A DNA stretch of 64,000 nt, from assembly GCF_008001035.1 (NCBI RefSeq), contig NZ_CP042856.1:186001-250000 (forward strand), read 5' to 3'. A program made the translations under genes and the position numbers. The notes under the pieces were generated by a model that ran no database searches, was not told where the DNA came from, and was given only the letters and a program-made list of their open reading frames with translations. The stretch comes from Salinibacterium sp. dk2585 (GTDB taxonomy: Bacteria; Actinomycetota; Actinomycetes; Actinomycetales; Microbacteriaceae). Of the stretch, positions 7,929 to 15,564 are shown piece after piece (within the stretch, counting starts at the first letter, position 1; each line of letters begins with the position of its first letter).

Positions 7929-9281
7929 TCAGGCCGCCGGTGCGAAGGGGACGATGACCTTGCCGTCGGCAAGTTCCTTTGCGAAAGCCGCCTGGAGGCC
8001 TGCGAGGTAGTCCTCGGCGCTCAGGTCACCCGTGATGACCTTGTCGAACTCCGTGTAGAGGTAGGTGTCCGTCGCGGCGGGGAAGAAGGTCCAGCTCGCG
8101 TAGCCGAGGTTCGAGGTCGCGGGGATTGCATCGTAGAGACGCATGACCCGCTCGTCGATCTCGCCCTCGTAGCTGGAGGCCGACTCCTGGAGGGGCGGCG
8201 GGTTCTCGCCCGTCGCTGCGAGGTAGCCGAAGCTCTTCTCGGGCGCGCTGATGAAGGAGTCGATGAACTCCGCCGCGCCGTCCTTGTTCTTCGATACCGA
8301 GTTGATCGACAGCGTCGTGCCGATCGCGAGCGGGAAGACGCCCGGCTCGACCGAATCGCTCATGGCCGGCAGGGGAGCCCAGTCCCAGGTCGCGTCGTTG
8401 CCGGCGGCCTCGCCGAAGAAGGTGTCGGCCGAGCCGAACGACCACGTGCCCGTGATGTACATCGCGACCTTGCCGTTCGCGAGACCCGTGAACATGTCGG
8501 TGTCGGTGTTCGTGAAGTAGCGGTTCGCGCCGCCGCCCCACCAGCCATCCTGGATCTGCGTCGCGAAGTTCTCGATCGCCGAGACGTACTCGGGGTCGGT
8601 GAACTCGGCCTCGCCCGTGAGGGTGTCGTAGAGCTTCTGCGGGCCGACCGCGGCGTTGAGGACCGCCGTGAGATACCACTCGCTCTGGGCCTGGTAGCCG
8701 CTGTTGCCCGCGCCGACAGGGATGAGCCCCGCCTCGAGCGCCTGGGTTGCGACATCCTCGAACTCCTCGGCCGTCGTGGGCACGGTCCAGCCGTGCTCCT
8801 CGAAGGTCGCGGGGTTGTAGAACATGACGACGGAGCCGTAGCTCACGGGTACGGAGTAGAGCTCGCCGTCGACACGGCTGGCCTCGAGCGCCCAAGGCAG
8901 CAGCTTGTCCTCCCAGCCGTACTCGGCCGCGTAGTCGTCGAGAGACTCGACGCGCGCGGCGGTCGCGAAGCGCAGGGCGCTCGCGGGGCCGCCTGTGTAG
9001 ACGACGTCGGCGCCGCGGCCGGCCGAAACGGCCGTGTCGGTGAGGGAGGCGAGGTTCTGCAGCTGCTTGACCTCCATGGAGACCGTGGTCTCAGACTCCT
9101 CGTTGAAGGCCTCGATGAAGTGCTCATCGAAGTACTTCTCGGTGTCGGTGCTCGAGAAGGCACCCCAGTAGGTGATGGAGCCGTCGTCGGCGGAGCTGCC
9201 CGAGGAGCAAGCTGAGAGGAGCAGCACGCCAGCTGTGGCGGCTGCCGTGAGAATGGCGGAACGCCGGGTTCTCGTGGACAT
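7929..9281 (-). CDS. Extracellular solute-binding lipoprotein (ABC family 1, sugar type)
   Basis: A 450-residue receptor with a basic, hydrophobic signal sequence ending in the lipobox LLSAC (Cys 25), so it is lipid-anchored on the outer face of the membrane. The mature part has the family 1 binding-protein pattern (YWGAFSSTDTEKYFDEHF near the N terminus, WDWAPLPA and DSFISAPEKS in the C-terminal half). It captures the substrate for the MalF/MalG channel. A GAAAGG ribosome site precedes the ATG. Family 1 covers oligosaccharides, polyols and nucleoside-like ligands, so the ligand is inferred only from the kinase and glycohydrolases nearby. Confidence 0.9.
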   Translation of the reverse strand: MSTRTRRSAILTAAATAGVLLLSACSSGSSADDGSITYWGAFSSTDTEKYFDEHFIEAFNEESETTVSMEVKQLQNLASLTDTAVSAGRGADVVYTGGPASALRFATAARVESLDDYAAEYGWEDKLLPWALEASRVDGELYSVPVSYGSVVMFYNPATFEEHGWTVPTTAEEFEDVATQALEAGLIPVGAGNSGYQAQSEWYLTAVLNAAVGPQKLYDTLTGEAEFTDPEYVSAIENFATQIQDGWWGGGANRYFTNTDTDMFTGLANGKVAMYITGTWSFGSADTFFGEAAGNDATWDWAPLPAMSDSVEPGVFPLAIGTTLSINSVSKNKDGAAEFIDSFISAPEKSFGYLAATGENPPPLQESASSYEGEIDERVMRLYDAIPATSNLGYASWTFFPAATDTYLYTEFDKVITGDLSAEDYLAGLQAAFAKELADGKVIVPFAPAA

Positions 9282-9305
9282 GAGTGGTGGTACCTTTCGT
9301 GGCGC

Positions 9306-10328
9306 TCAGGGGCGAGCGGTGCTGGATTGACGGACGATGAGGCGGTTGCTGAGGGTCACGCGGCGGTTGGTGTCACCGACGGTGCCGCTCAGGCGTTCGA
9401 GTAGGAGGCGGGCACAGGCCCGGCCGATCTCGCGGGCGGGGTTGTCGACGGTCGTGAGCGTCGGCGAGATGAGGGAGGCGGCTTCGATGTCGTCGTATCC
9501 CGTGACGGCGATGGTGCCGGGCACGTCGATGCCGCGCTCGGCGAGCGACTGCATCGCCCCGATCGCGATGAGGTCGTTGGCGCACACGATTGCGTCGATG
9601 TCGCCGCCGCGCTCAAGCAGGAGCTCGACCCCGCGCATCCCGCCCTCGCGTGTGAAGGCTGTGAAGACCTGTCCCGCAGCTTCGACGGATGCCCCACCCC
9701 CCGCGATTGCGTCGGCATAGCCCGTGAGGCGCAGCTGGCTGGGGTCGGCGTCTTCCTCGCCGCCGATGAAGGCGATGCGGCGGCGGCCCTGCTCGATGAG
9801 GTGGTCGACGATGCTGCGGATCCCGCCGATGTCATCGGACTCGACCGTGTCAGCCTCGAGGCCGCGAAGGTCGCGGCCGAGGGCGACGACGCGAGCGTCC
9901 GAAGTGGCGAGCAACTTCTCGTCGGCCGCGCTCAGGCCGTAGCTCGCGATGACGACGCCGTCGACGCGCCGAGCGAGCGTGTGGCGCAGTGCATCGCTGA
10001 CGTTGCGGATCGGCACGGTCGCGTCGATGATCGACAGCATGTAGCCGGCGGGCATGAGCACGTCTTGCATGCCGGCGGCGACGAGTGGGTAGAAGGGGTT
10101 CGTGATGTCGGGAACGATGAGCGCCACCGTCTCGGTCGTCTGGCTGCGCATGCTGCGCGCGCCGGGGTGCGGCCGGTAGTCGAGCTCCTCGATGGCGGCG
10201 AGCACGCGGGCCCTGGTGGCGGCGCTGACGGGGCGATTGCCGCCGAGCACCTGCGAGACCGTCGAGACGCTGACTCCCGCGCGACGCGCGACATCGACGA
10301 TGCCGGTGCGCGCGGTTCGGTCCGTCAC
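9306..10328 (-). CDS. LacI-family transcriptional regulator
   Basis: A 340-residue repressor. The N-terminal HTH reads VDVARRAGVSVSTVSQVLGG, followed by the hinge helix region and a periplasmic-binding-protein-like effector domain (IVPDITNPFYPLVAAGMQD onward). The GTG at 10328 has a GGGGG ribosome site and places the HTH right at the N terminus. It is the first gene of the operon with the ABC importer and ribokinase, so it is probably autoregulated. A CpG-centred operator lies 15-30 bases upstream, and a second matching site faces the divergent glycohydrolase genes. The effector is probably the imported sugar or a phosphorylated product. Confidence 0.92.
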   Translation of the reverse strand: MTDRTARTGIVDVARRAGVSVSTVSQVLGGNRPVSAATRARVLAAIEELDYRPHPGARSMRSQTTETVALIVPDITNPFYPLVAAGMQDVLMPAGYMLSIIDATVPIRNVSDALRHTLARRVDGVVIASYGLSAADEKLLATSDARVVALGRDLRGLEADTVESDDIGGIRSIVDHLIEQGRRRIAFIGGEEDADPSQLRLTGYADAIAGGGASVEAAGQVFTAFTREGGMRGVELLLERGGDIDAIVCANDLIAIGAMQSLAERGIDVPGTIAVTGYDDIEAASLISPTLTTVDNPAREIGRACARLLLERLSGTVGDTNRRVTLSNRLIVRQSSTARP

Positions 10329-10342
10329 GGTGCCCCCAATTA

Positions 10343-10358
10343 CGCATAACGTTTTGCG
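10343..10358. promoter_or_regulatory. LacI-type operator O1
   Basis: CGCATAACGTTTTGCG is a 16-bp near-perfect palindrome (one base pair breaks symmetry) with the central CG expected for LacI-family operators. It lies just downstream of the predicted start site of the leftward operon. Confidence 0.7.
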
Positions 10359-10372
10359 GAAGATGTGGGACC

Positions 10373-10401
10373 AGCATCCCGACATGGCCCAGTCTTGTCA
10401 A
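10373..10401 (-). promoter_or_regulatory. Promoter of the lacI-ABC-ribokinase operon
   Basis: The minus strand has TTGACA (10401-10396), 17 bases, then GATGCT (10378-10373). The -35 is consensus and the -10 is weak. The -35 lies inside an inverted repeat AGTCTT-N6-AAGACT at 10391-10408. Confidence 0.5.
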
Positions 10402-10421
10402 GAAGACTCGTCAAAGCGGCG

Positions 10422-10450
10422 CAGACAAGCGCCGTTTGCTCGGCTAGGGT
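10422..10450 (+). promoter_or_regulatory. Promoter of the ADP-ribosylglycohydrolase genes
   Basis: CAGACA (10422-10427), 17 bases, TAGGGT (10445-10450). The start site should fall at about 10457-10459, at the ATG of a tiny ORF and just before operator O2. Confidence 0.5.
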
Positions 10451-10458
10451 GGGCGACC

Positions 10459-10494
10459 ATGTTCGCAAAAAGATTTGCAAGTCGCGCCGCATGA
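10459..10494 (+). CDS. Possible 11-residue leader peptide coupled to the glycohydrolase gene
   Basis: The ATG follows the TAGGGT box by eight bases. The encoded peptide is MFAKRFASRAA. Its TGA overlaps the ATG of the first ADP-ribosylglycohydrolase gene (ATGA). No good ribosome site lies before the large gene, so translation could arrive by coupling from a leaderless mini-ORF. Such short ORFs can arise by chance, and operator O2 lies within it. Confidence 0.35.
   Translation: MFAKRFASRAA
10464..10479. promoter_or_regulatory. LacI-type operator O2 (degenerate copy of O1)
   Basis: CGCAAAAAGATTTGCA matches the reverse complement of O1 at 12 of 16 positions and keeps inverted GCAAA/TTTGC arms. 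It sits just downstream of the rightward start site. The centre-to-centre distance to O1 is 121 bp. Confidence 0.55.
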
Positions 10495-11480
10495 GCATCG
10501 ATAGGGCGCGCGGTGCCATCATCGGGCTCGCGGTCGGCGACGCCATGGGGGCCGACACCGAGGGCATGACGCTCGACGCGATCCGGCAACGCTTTGGTCG
10601 CGTCGTCGAGCTGCCTGCGGATGCCGCGGGCACCGACGACACGGAATACGCCGTGCTGTGCGCGCAGGGCGTCATCCGCCACGGGTCCGAACTCACGAGC
10701 GAGCACGTCGCCGAGTTGTGGCTCGACGCGACTCGCCAGCAGCAGGGCGGCTTCCACGGCGCCGGCTTCAGCGAGATGGCGGCGATCGCCAACCTCATGA
10801 GCGGCGCGACCCCGCCCGCCTCGGGCCGCAACAGCTACGAGACCTGGAGCGACGGCGCAGCCATGCGCGTCGCACCCCTCGGCGTCTTCGCGGCGGGCGA
10901 CCCCGCCGAGGCCGCCCGGCTCGCGACGATCGACGCGGCCGTCAGCCACTCGCGCGACGGCATCCACTGCGCGACCGCGATCGCTGCGGCCGTCGCCGTC
11001 GCAATGGTGAGCGACGACCACCAGGCCGTGCTCGCCGCCGGCCGCGCCGCCGTGCCAGACGACTCCTGGACCGCCCGCAGCATCGACCGCGCCCTCGCCC
11101 TCGTGAGCGACATCGCCGACATCCAAGAGGCCGAGCGCCTGCTCTACGACGGCGTCTCGATCCTCCACTACCCGTGGGCTGATGCCGGCCCCGAGGCCGT
11201 CGCGCTCGCATTCGGCCTCTTCGCCGCCGCCGAGGGCGACTTCGTGTCATCCGTCGTCGCGGGCGTCAACATCGGCCGAGACTCCGACACGATCGCTGCC
11301 ATGGTCGGCGCCATGGCGGGAGCGATGGTCGGCTACGACGCGATCCCGTCCGCCTGGCGGGAGCAGGTCGAAGAGGTGCGCGGCCGCTGCATCCTCGCGA
11401 CCGCCGGCACCAACCTCGTGCAGCTCGCCGATGACCTCGTCGCCCGAGCCGAGCAGGAGAGGAACCCCCAGAATGACTGA
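10491..11480 (+). CDS. ADP-ribosylglycohydrolase family protein (paralogue 1, complete metal site)
   Basis: A 329-residue all-helical DraG/ARH-fold hydrolase. It has GLAVGDAMGADTEG (about 12-25), the first metal motif GTDDTEYAV (about 47-55), a central HSRDGI, and the C-terminal metal motif NIGRDSDTIAAMVGA with Asp at about 264 and 266. The motifs expected for the dinuclear Mg site are all present. The family cleaves N- or O-linked ADP-ribose or simpler ribosides. Its position opposite a sugar ABC importer and ribokinase, under a shared LacI-type repressor, suggests release of ribose from an imported riboside rather than protein de-ADP-ribosylation; that is inference. Confidence 0.88.
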   Translation: MSIDRARGAIIGLAVGDAMGADTEGMTLDAIRQRFGRVVELPADAAGTDDTEYAVLCAQGVIRHGSELTSEHVAELWLDATRQQQGGFHGAGFSEMAAIANLMSGATPPASGRNSYETWSDGAAMRVAPLGVFAAGDPAEAARLATIDAAVSHSRDGIHCATAIAAAVAVAMVSDDHQAVLAAGRAAVPDDSWTARSIDRALALVSDIADIQEAERLLYDGVSILHYPWADAGPEAVALAFGLFAAAEGDFVSSVVAGVNIGRDSDTIAAMVGAMAGAMVGYDAIPSAWREQVEEVRGRCILATAGTNLVQLADDLVARAEQERNPQND

Positions 11481-12513
11481 CCGCTTCACCCGCACGCACG
11501 GTGCGCTACTCGGCCTCGCGATGGGCGACGCGCTCGGGCTGCCCGCCGACTACCACCGCACGATCCGCAACGAGTGGGTCAGGGGGCGCCTGTGGGCGGC
11601 CAGCGCGGACCTCGACGCACAGCGGGTCGCCAAGCCCCTGCTGCCCTTCGTGCTCGACGCGACCGAGGCATCCGTTCTGCAGCCCACCGACGACACCGAG
11701 CTAGCAGCCCTCGCGGCGCGCGTGTTGATCGAGGCCGATGTGCACGACCTCGACTCGCTCTTCGCGGCGTGGCGCACGCACACGACGGCGGATGACGTCT
11801 GGACGGGTGTCGCGGAACGTTCCGCGATCGTCAATGCCGAGCGGGGCCTCGTGCCGCCCGCGACCGGCTCGGACAATCCCGCTGCCGCGAGCGACAGCGC
11901 TGCCATGGGCGCCGTCGCGGTCGGCCTCCTGTACGCGGACGAACCCGCCGAGGCCGAGGTGGTCGCGCGTCGGCTCGCCTCCATCACGCACGCCGCCGAC
12001 GGCGTCGAGGCGGCCGCCGTCATGGCCGTCGCGATCGCCCGGCTCGCCAACGGGGAGCCGCTCGATGCGTCGCTCGCGACCGCCCGTGCGCTCGCGCCCG
12101 CCGACTCGTGGCTTGGGGAGAACCTCGCCCGCATCGACGCCATCATCGACCCCGCGCGGCCCGGCATGTATGTGCTGCCGCGGCTCATCTCGCAGTTGAG
12201 CCCGCGCCGCTACAGCGCGGGCGGCATGGCGCCCGAGACCATCCCCTTGGCCTTCGCGATCGTGCGCCAGTGTGCTGGCGACCTGCATTCCGCCGTGCCG
12301 CTGGCCCTCACGGTCGCCCGACAGTCCGACAGCCTGCCCGCGCTCGTGGGTGCGCTCGTTGGCGCCCACACGGGGGCCGCGTTCTTCGGTGCCGAGTGGG
12401 CCCAGGAGCTCGATACCCTCGCCGGACTCTTCTTCCCGAGCCTCGAGGGCGTCTCGCTCATCGAGCTTGCGGGGCGCATCCTGCTCAACGCGCCGCTGGG
12501 CATCGAGGACTGA
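11473..12513 (+). CDS. ADP-ribosylglycohydrolase family protein (paralogue 2, altered metal motif)
   Basis: A 346-residue paralogue starting eight bases before the stop of the first copy, so co-translated. It keeps GLAMGDALGLPADY, the metal motif QPTDDTELA, and THAADGVEA. The C-terminal motif reads VARQSDSLPALVGA: Gln (about 284) stands where copy 1 and the wider family have Asp. One metal ligand therefore looks lost, and the protein may bind a single metal, use a different substrate, or serve as a partner of copy 1. It ends in a short unpaired helix. Divergence between the copies is high, so the duplication is not recent. Confidence 0.82.
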   Translation: MTDRFTRTHGALLGLAMGDALGLPADYHRTIRNEWVRGRLWAASADLDAQRVAKPLLPFVLDATEASVLQPTDDTELAALAARVLIEADVHDLDSLFAAWRTHTTADDVWTGVAERSAIVNAERGLVPPATGSDNPAAASDSAAMGAVAVGLLYADEPAEAEVVARRLASITHAADGVEAAAVMAVAIARLANGEPLDASLATARALAPADSWLGENLARIDAIIDPARPGMYVLPRLISQLSPRRYSAGGMAPETIPLAFAIVRQCAGDLHSAVPLALTVARQSDSLPALVGALVGAHTGAAFFGAEWAQELDTLAGLFFPSLEGVSLIELAGRILLNAPLGIED

Positions 12514-12576
12514 TCGCGCAGCCGCCCTTGAGTGCCGAAGTTCTGGGCATTTAGCTCCTACGGCGGATGCCCGGCC

Positions 12577-12589
12577 TAGGGTGTCAGGC
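12577..12589 (+). promoter_or_regulatory. -10 box TAGGGT of a leaderless promoter for the epoxide-hydrolase-like gene
   Basis: TAGGGT at 12577-12582, then seven bases, then ATG. No ribosome site is present. Confidence 0.55.
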
Positions 12590-13441
12590 ATGAGCGAGAA
12601 GGTGCGTGTCGGGGAACTCGAATTCGATGTGCGCGTGGCCGGCCCCGAGGACGGCATCCCGGTCGTGCTGCTGCACGGCTTCCCCGAGACCTCGCGCAGC
12701 TGGACGGCCGTCGCCGACCAACTCGTCGCCGACGGGATGCGGGTCATCGCGCCCGACCAGCGCGGCTACTCGCCGGGCGCCCGCCCGGTCGGCGCCCACG
12801 AGTACGACATCAAGAAACTCGTCGCCGACGTGCTCGGCCTCATGGATGCGCTCGGCCTCGACTCGGCACACCTCGCCGGCCACGACTGGGGTGCATCGGT
12901 TGCGTGGGCGGTCTCGGCGTGGCATCCGGAGCGAGTCCGTTCGCTTGTCGCGGTCTCGGTGCCGCATCCCGCCGCTCTCACCTGGGCCATCGACAACGAC
13001 CCCGACCAGCAGCGGCGCTCGGCCTACATCACCCTCTTCCGTGACCCGGGCAAGGCAGAGAAGACGCTGCTCAAGCTCAACGCGGCGGCCTTCCGGGCGC
13101 TCTTCGGCACGCACATCGCCAGGGAGTCGGTCGACGAGTACCTCGCCCACCTCAGCGAGCCGGGCGCCCTGCTCGCGGCGCTCAACTGGTACCGTGCGAT
13201 GACACGCGAGTTCGGCGAGATCCCCGCGGTGACGGTGCCGACGACCTACCTCTGGAGCACAAGCGACCCCGCGCTCGGCGAGGCGGCGGCCCGCCGATGC
13301 GAGCAGTTCGTCAGCGGGGACTACCGCCTGATCGTGCTCGAGGGTGTCTCCCACTGGGTGCCGGAGGAGGCGCCCGCCGAGGTCGTCGCCGCGATCCGCA
13401 GCCGGGTGGCGGAGGCACCACCGAATACGCTGCTGGGATGA
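12590..13441 (+). CDS. Epoxide hydrolase-like alpha/beta hydrolase
   Basis: A 283-residue alpha/beta hydrolase. The oxyanion motif HGFPETSRSW, the nucleophile elbow GHDWGASVAW and a C-terminal SHW His are present. The nucleophile is Asp, as in epoxide hydrolases and haloalkane dehalogenases, not Ser, and HGFPE plus the cap region favour the epoxide hydrolase branch. The gene overlaps the next by ATGA. The adjacent acyl-CoA thioesterase suggests a role in lipid or aromatic metabolite processing, but no substrate can be named. Confidence 0.85.
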   Translation: MSEKVRVGELEFDVRVAGPEDGIPVVLLHGFPETSRSWTAVADQLVADGMRVIAPDQRGYSPGARPVGAHEYDIKKLVADVLGLMDALGLDSAHLAGHDWGASVAWAVSAWHPERVRSLVAVSVPHPAALTWAIDNDPDQQRRSAYITLFRDPGKAEKTLLKLNAAAFRALFGTHIARESVDEYLAHLSEPGALLAALNWYRAMTREFGEIPAVTVPTTYLWSTSDPALGEAAARRCEQFVSGDYRLIVLEGVSHWVPEEAPAEVVAAIRSRVAEAPPNTLLG

Positions 13442-14238
13442 GTTCTCACGCCTTCGACGACGCCGTCGCGCTCGAACCCCTCGGCGACGGACGCTTCCGC
13501 GGCCACACGCATCCCGCCTACGCCAACATGGTGGGCCCCTTCGGCGGCATCACGGCGGCGACGCTCCTGCGCGCGGTTGAGCTGCATCCGGACGTGCTGG
13601 GCGCGCCCCTCTCGCTCACGGTCAACTTCGCCGGGCCGGTCGCCGACGGCGAGTTCGAGATCGAGGCCGTGCCCGTGCGCACCAACCGCTCGACGCAGCA
13701 CTGGTCACTGACCCTCACCCAGGGCGGTGCCATCGCCACGACCGCGACGGCCGTCTTCGGGCAGCGCCGCGACACCTGGTCAGAGACCGAGACGCCGGCA
13801 CCGGATGTCGCGAGCCCCGAGCAGCTCGAACAGCAGCGCATGCCCGACATCATCGTGTGGGCCCGCAACTACGAGATGCGCTTCGCCGAGGGCATCATGA
13901 CGCCTGGCGCAGGGCAGGCGAGCTCCTCCTCGACGCTGTGGATGCGGGATGCTCCGCCGCGGCCCCTCGACTTCGCCTCACTCGCGGCCCTGTGCGATGC
14001 CTTCTACCCGCGCATCTTCCTGCGCAGCGGCCAGATGACGCCCGCCGGCACGGTGACCCTCACCATCTACTTCCACGCCGATGCGCAGCAGCTCGCGGCG
14101 CAGGGTGACGCCCACATGCTGGCGACCGCCCGCGGGCACCGCTTCAACGACGGCTACTTCGACCAGTCCGCGACGGTCTGGGGCCACGATGGGCACCTGC
14201 TCGCGAGCACCCACCAGCTCGTCTACTTCAAGTCATAG
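13438..14238 (+). CDS. Acyl-CoA thioesterase-like protein (double hotdog fold, TesB type)
   Basis: A 266-residue protein with two predicted hotdog domains. The first has HPAYANMVGPFGGITAATLLRAVE and PLSLTVNFAGPVADGEFEIE, typical of the TesB-like or 4HBT_3 thioesterases. The second ends with the strand pattern FDQSATVWGHDGHLLASTHQLVYF. It would hydrolyse acyl-CoA esters in the cytoplasm. It is coupled (ATGA) to the hydrolase upstream and is the last gene before a convergent alcohol dehydrogenase. Chain-length preference is unknown. Confidence 0.82.
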   Translation: MSSHAFDDAVALEPLGDGRFRGHTHPAYANMVGPFGGITAATLLRAVELHPDVLGAPLSLTVNFAGPVADGEFEIEAVPVRTNRSTQHWSLTLTQGGAIATTATAVFGQRRDTWSETETPAPDVASPEQLEQQRMPDIIVWARNYEMRFAEGIMTPGAGQASSSSTLWMRDAPPRPLDFASLAALCDAFYPRIFLRSGQMTPAGTVTLTIYFHADAQQLAAQGDAHMLATARGHRFNDGYFDQSATVWGHDGHLLASTHQLVYFKS

Positions 14239-14268
14239 CCGCGCTGGGGTCCCATCCGCGTCTTCGTC

Positions 14269-14329
14269 CGTGAGATCCGGGAAATGCACTCTCCTGAGCC
14301 TCGGGAAGCTGCACACGCCGGATCTCACG
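14269..14329. repeat. Intergenic inverted repeat with 12-bp arms (24-nt repeat family, possible bidirectional terminator)
   Basis: CGTGAGATCCGG (14269-14280) pairs perfectly with CCGGATCTCACG (14318-14329). Each arm extends into an inverted copy of a 24-nt unit that recurs at 30291-30314. The loop holds CTCCTGAGCCTCGGGAAG, resembling the end of the 38-nt repeat unit. It lies between two convergent genes. Confidence 0.6.
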
Positions 14330-14339
14330 CGGTCGAAAG

Positions 14340-15356
14340 CTAGGGGATCAGCACCAGGCGGATGGGGTTGCCCTCCTTGCGCTCGAGCATTCGGATGGCG
14401 TCCTTTGCCTGCGCAAGGGGCACGCGTCCGCTCACGGAGCGCGAGAACTCGACCCGGCCCTGGGCGACGAGCCCCACGAGTTGCTCGACGTGGTGCTCCT
14501 CCGAGCCGTAGTGGCCGAGGATGCTCTTGCGCATGTGGGTGAACTTGTTGCTGTTGGCGATCGTGACGGGCGTTCCGCTGAGGCCCACGAGCACGAGCTT
14601 GCCGCCCACCCCGAGCGAGGAGATCGCCTGGGCGCGCACCGCATCGACGCCCGCGAAGTCGAAGGCGACATCGAGGCCGGTGCCGCGCGTCGCATCCCGC
14701 ATCTGCTGCCGGAAGTCGGCGTCGCTCGGGTCGAGCACGATATCGGCGCCGAACTCCGCGGCGCGGCCGCGTGCCTCCGCGAGGGGGTCGACCGCGATGA
14801 TGGGGGCGGCGCCCGCGAGGCGGAGCAGTTGCACGGCGTGCGCGCCGAGTCCGCCGACGCCCCACACGCCCACCGCCTGGCCGGGGCGCACCTGCGCCGT
14901 GTGGTCGATCGCGCTCCACGGCGTCGAGACCGCATCGGGGATGATGGCGGCCTGCTCGAAGGGCATGTCGTCGGGGATCGCGACAAGGTTCTCCTGCGGG
15001 GCGACAAGGTACTCGGCCCATCCGCCGTCGTAGTCGACGCCCATCGTGTAGACCTCGCTGCCGCGGCTGATGCCCGCCTTGACGATGACGCGGTCGCCCG
15101 GCTGCCACCCCGCGACATCCGCGCCAAGGCTGTCGACCGTGCCCGCAACCTCATGGCCGAGCGTGACGACATCGCCCTGCAGCAGCGAGGGGGTGAGGAT
15201 GCCGTCGATCAGGTGCGCGTCGGAGAGGCACACCCCGGCAGCACCCACCTTCACGAGCACCTCGCCCGCCGCAGGGGCGGGCACGGGGATGCGCTCCAGC
15301 GCGAATTCACGGGTCGAGATCGTCAGGCGGCCAGCGAGCATCGTCTTCTCGGTCAT
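14340..15356 (-). CDS. Zinc-dependent alcohol dehydrogenase family protein (MDR superfamily)
   Basis: A 338-residue medium-chain dehydrogenase. The GroES-like domain has GVCLSDAHL and the zinc-site motif GHEVAG. The Rossmann domain has GVWGVGGLGAHAVQLL (NAD(P) loop) followed by an acidic or polar cofactor end. The lobe that normally holds four Cys for a structural zinc is replaced by KAGISRGSEVYTMG, so the structural zinc is absent. ATG at 15356 begins MTEKTML. It oxidises an unknown alcohol. It is divergent from the flavin monooxygenase gene. Confidence 0.85.
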   Translation of the reverse strand: MTEKTMLAGRLTISTREFALERIPVPAPAAGEVLVKVGAAGVCLSDAHLIDGILTPSLLQGDVVTLGHEVAGTVDSLGADVAGWQPGDRVIVKAGISRGSEVYTMGVDYDGGWAEYLVAPQENLVAIPDDMPFEQAAIIPDAVSTPWSAIDHTAQVRPGQAVGVWGVGGLGAHAVQLLRLAGAAPIIAVDPLAEARGRAAEFGADIVLDPSDADFRQQMRDATRGTGLDVAFDFAGVDAVRAQAISSLGVGGKLVLVGLSGTPVTIANSNKFTHMRKSILGHYGSEEHHVEQLVGLVAQGRVEFSRSVSGRVPLAQAKDAIRMLERKEGNPIRLVLIP

Positions 15357-15454
15357 GCGCCCATCCTGCCCAGCGGATGCTGCGCGGTGCACCTTTTCTC
15401 GGAAACCCACTGCCCGGCGCGGCCCCCGTTGCGCCCCCTCGTCCAGCCGCACGA

Positions 15455-15480
15455 CTTTCAGAACTCCGGAATGCTGAAAG
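15455..15480. promoter_or_regulatory. Inverted repeat CTTTCAG-N12-CTGAAAG in a divergent promoter region
   Basis: The 7-bp arms are perfect. It lies about 100 bases from both divergent starts (alcohol dehydrogenase and flavin monooxygenase) and could be an operator or a hairpin. No matching regulator gene is adjacent. Confidence 0.35.
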
Positions 15481-15564
15481 CCCACGATGACGAACTGTTT
15501 CGCGGCTGTTCGCGCTTTGCGTGACGGCGGCGCAGCATGGTGTCTCGAGCGAAAGGCCGAGCCT

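Noticed and set aside
10391-10408. AGTCTT-N6-AAGACT inverted repeat as a third LacI operator
   Set aside because: It has no similarity to O1 or O2. It contains the -35 of the leftward promoter, so it is noted there only.
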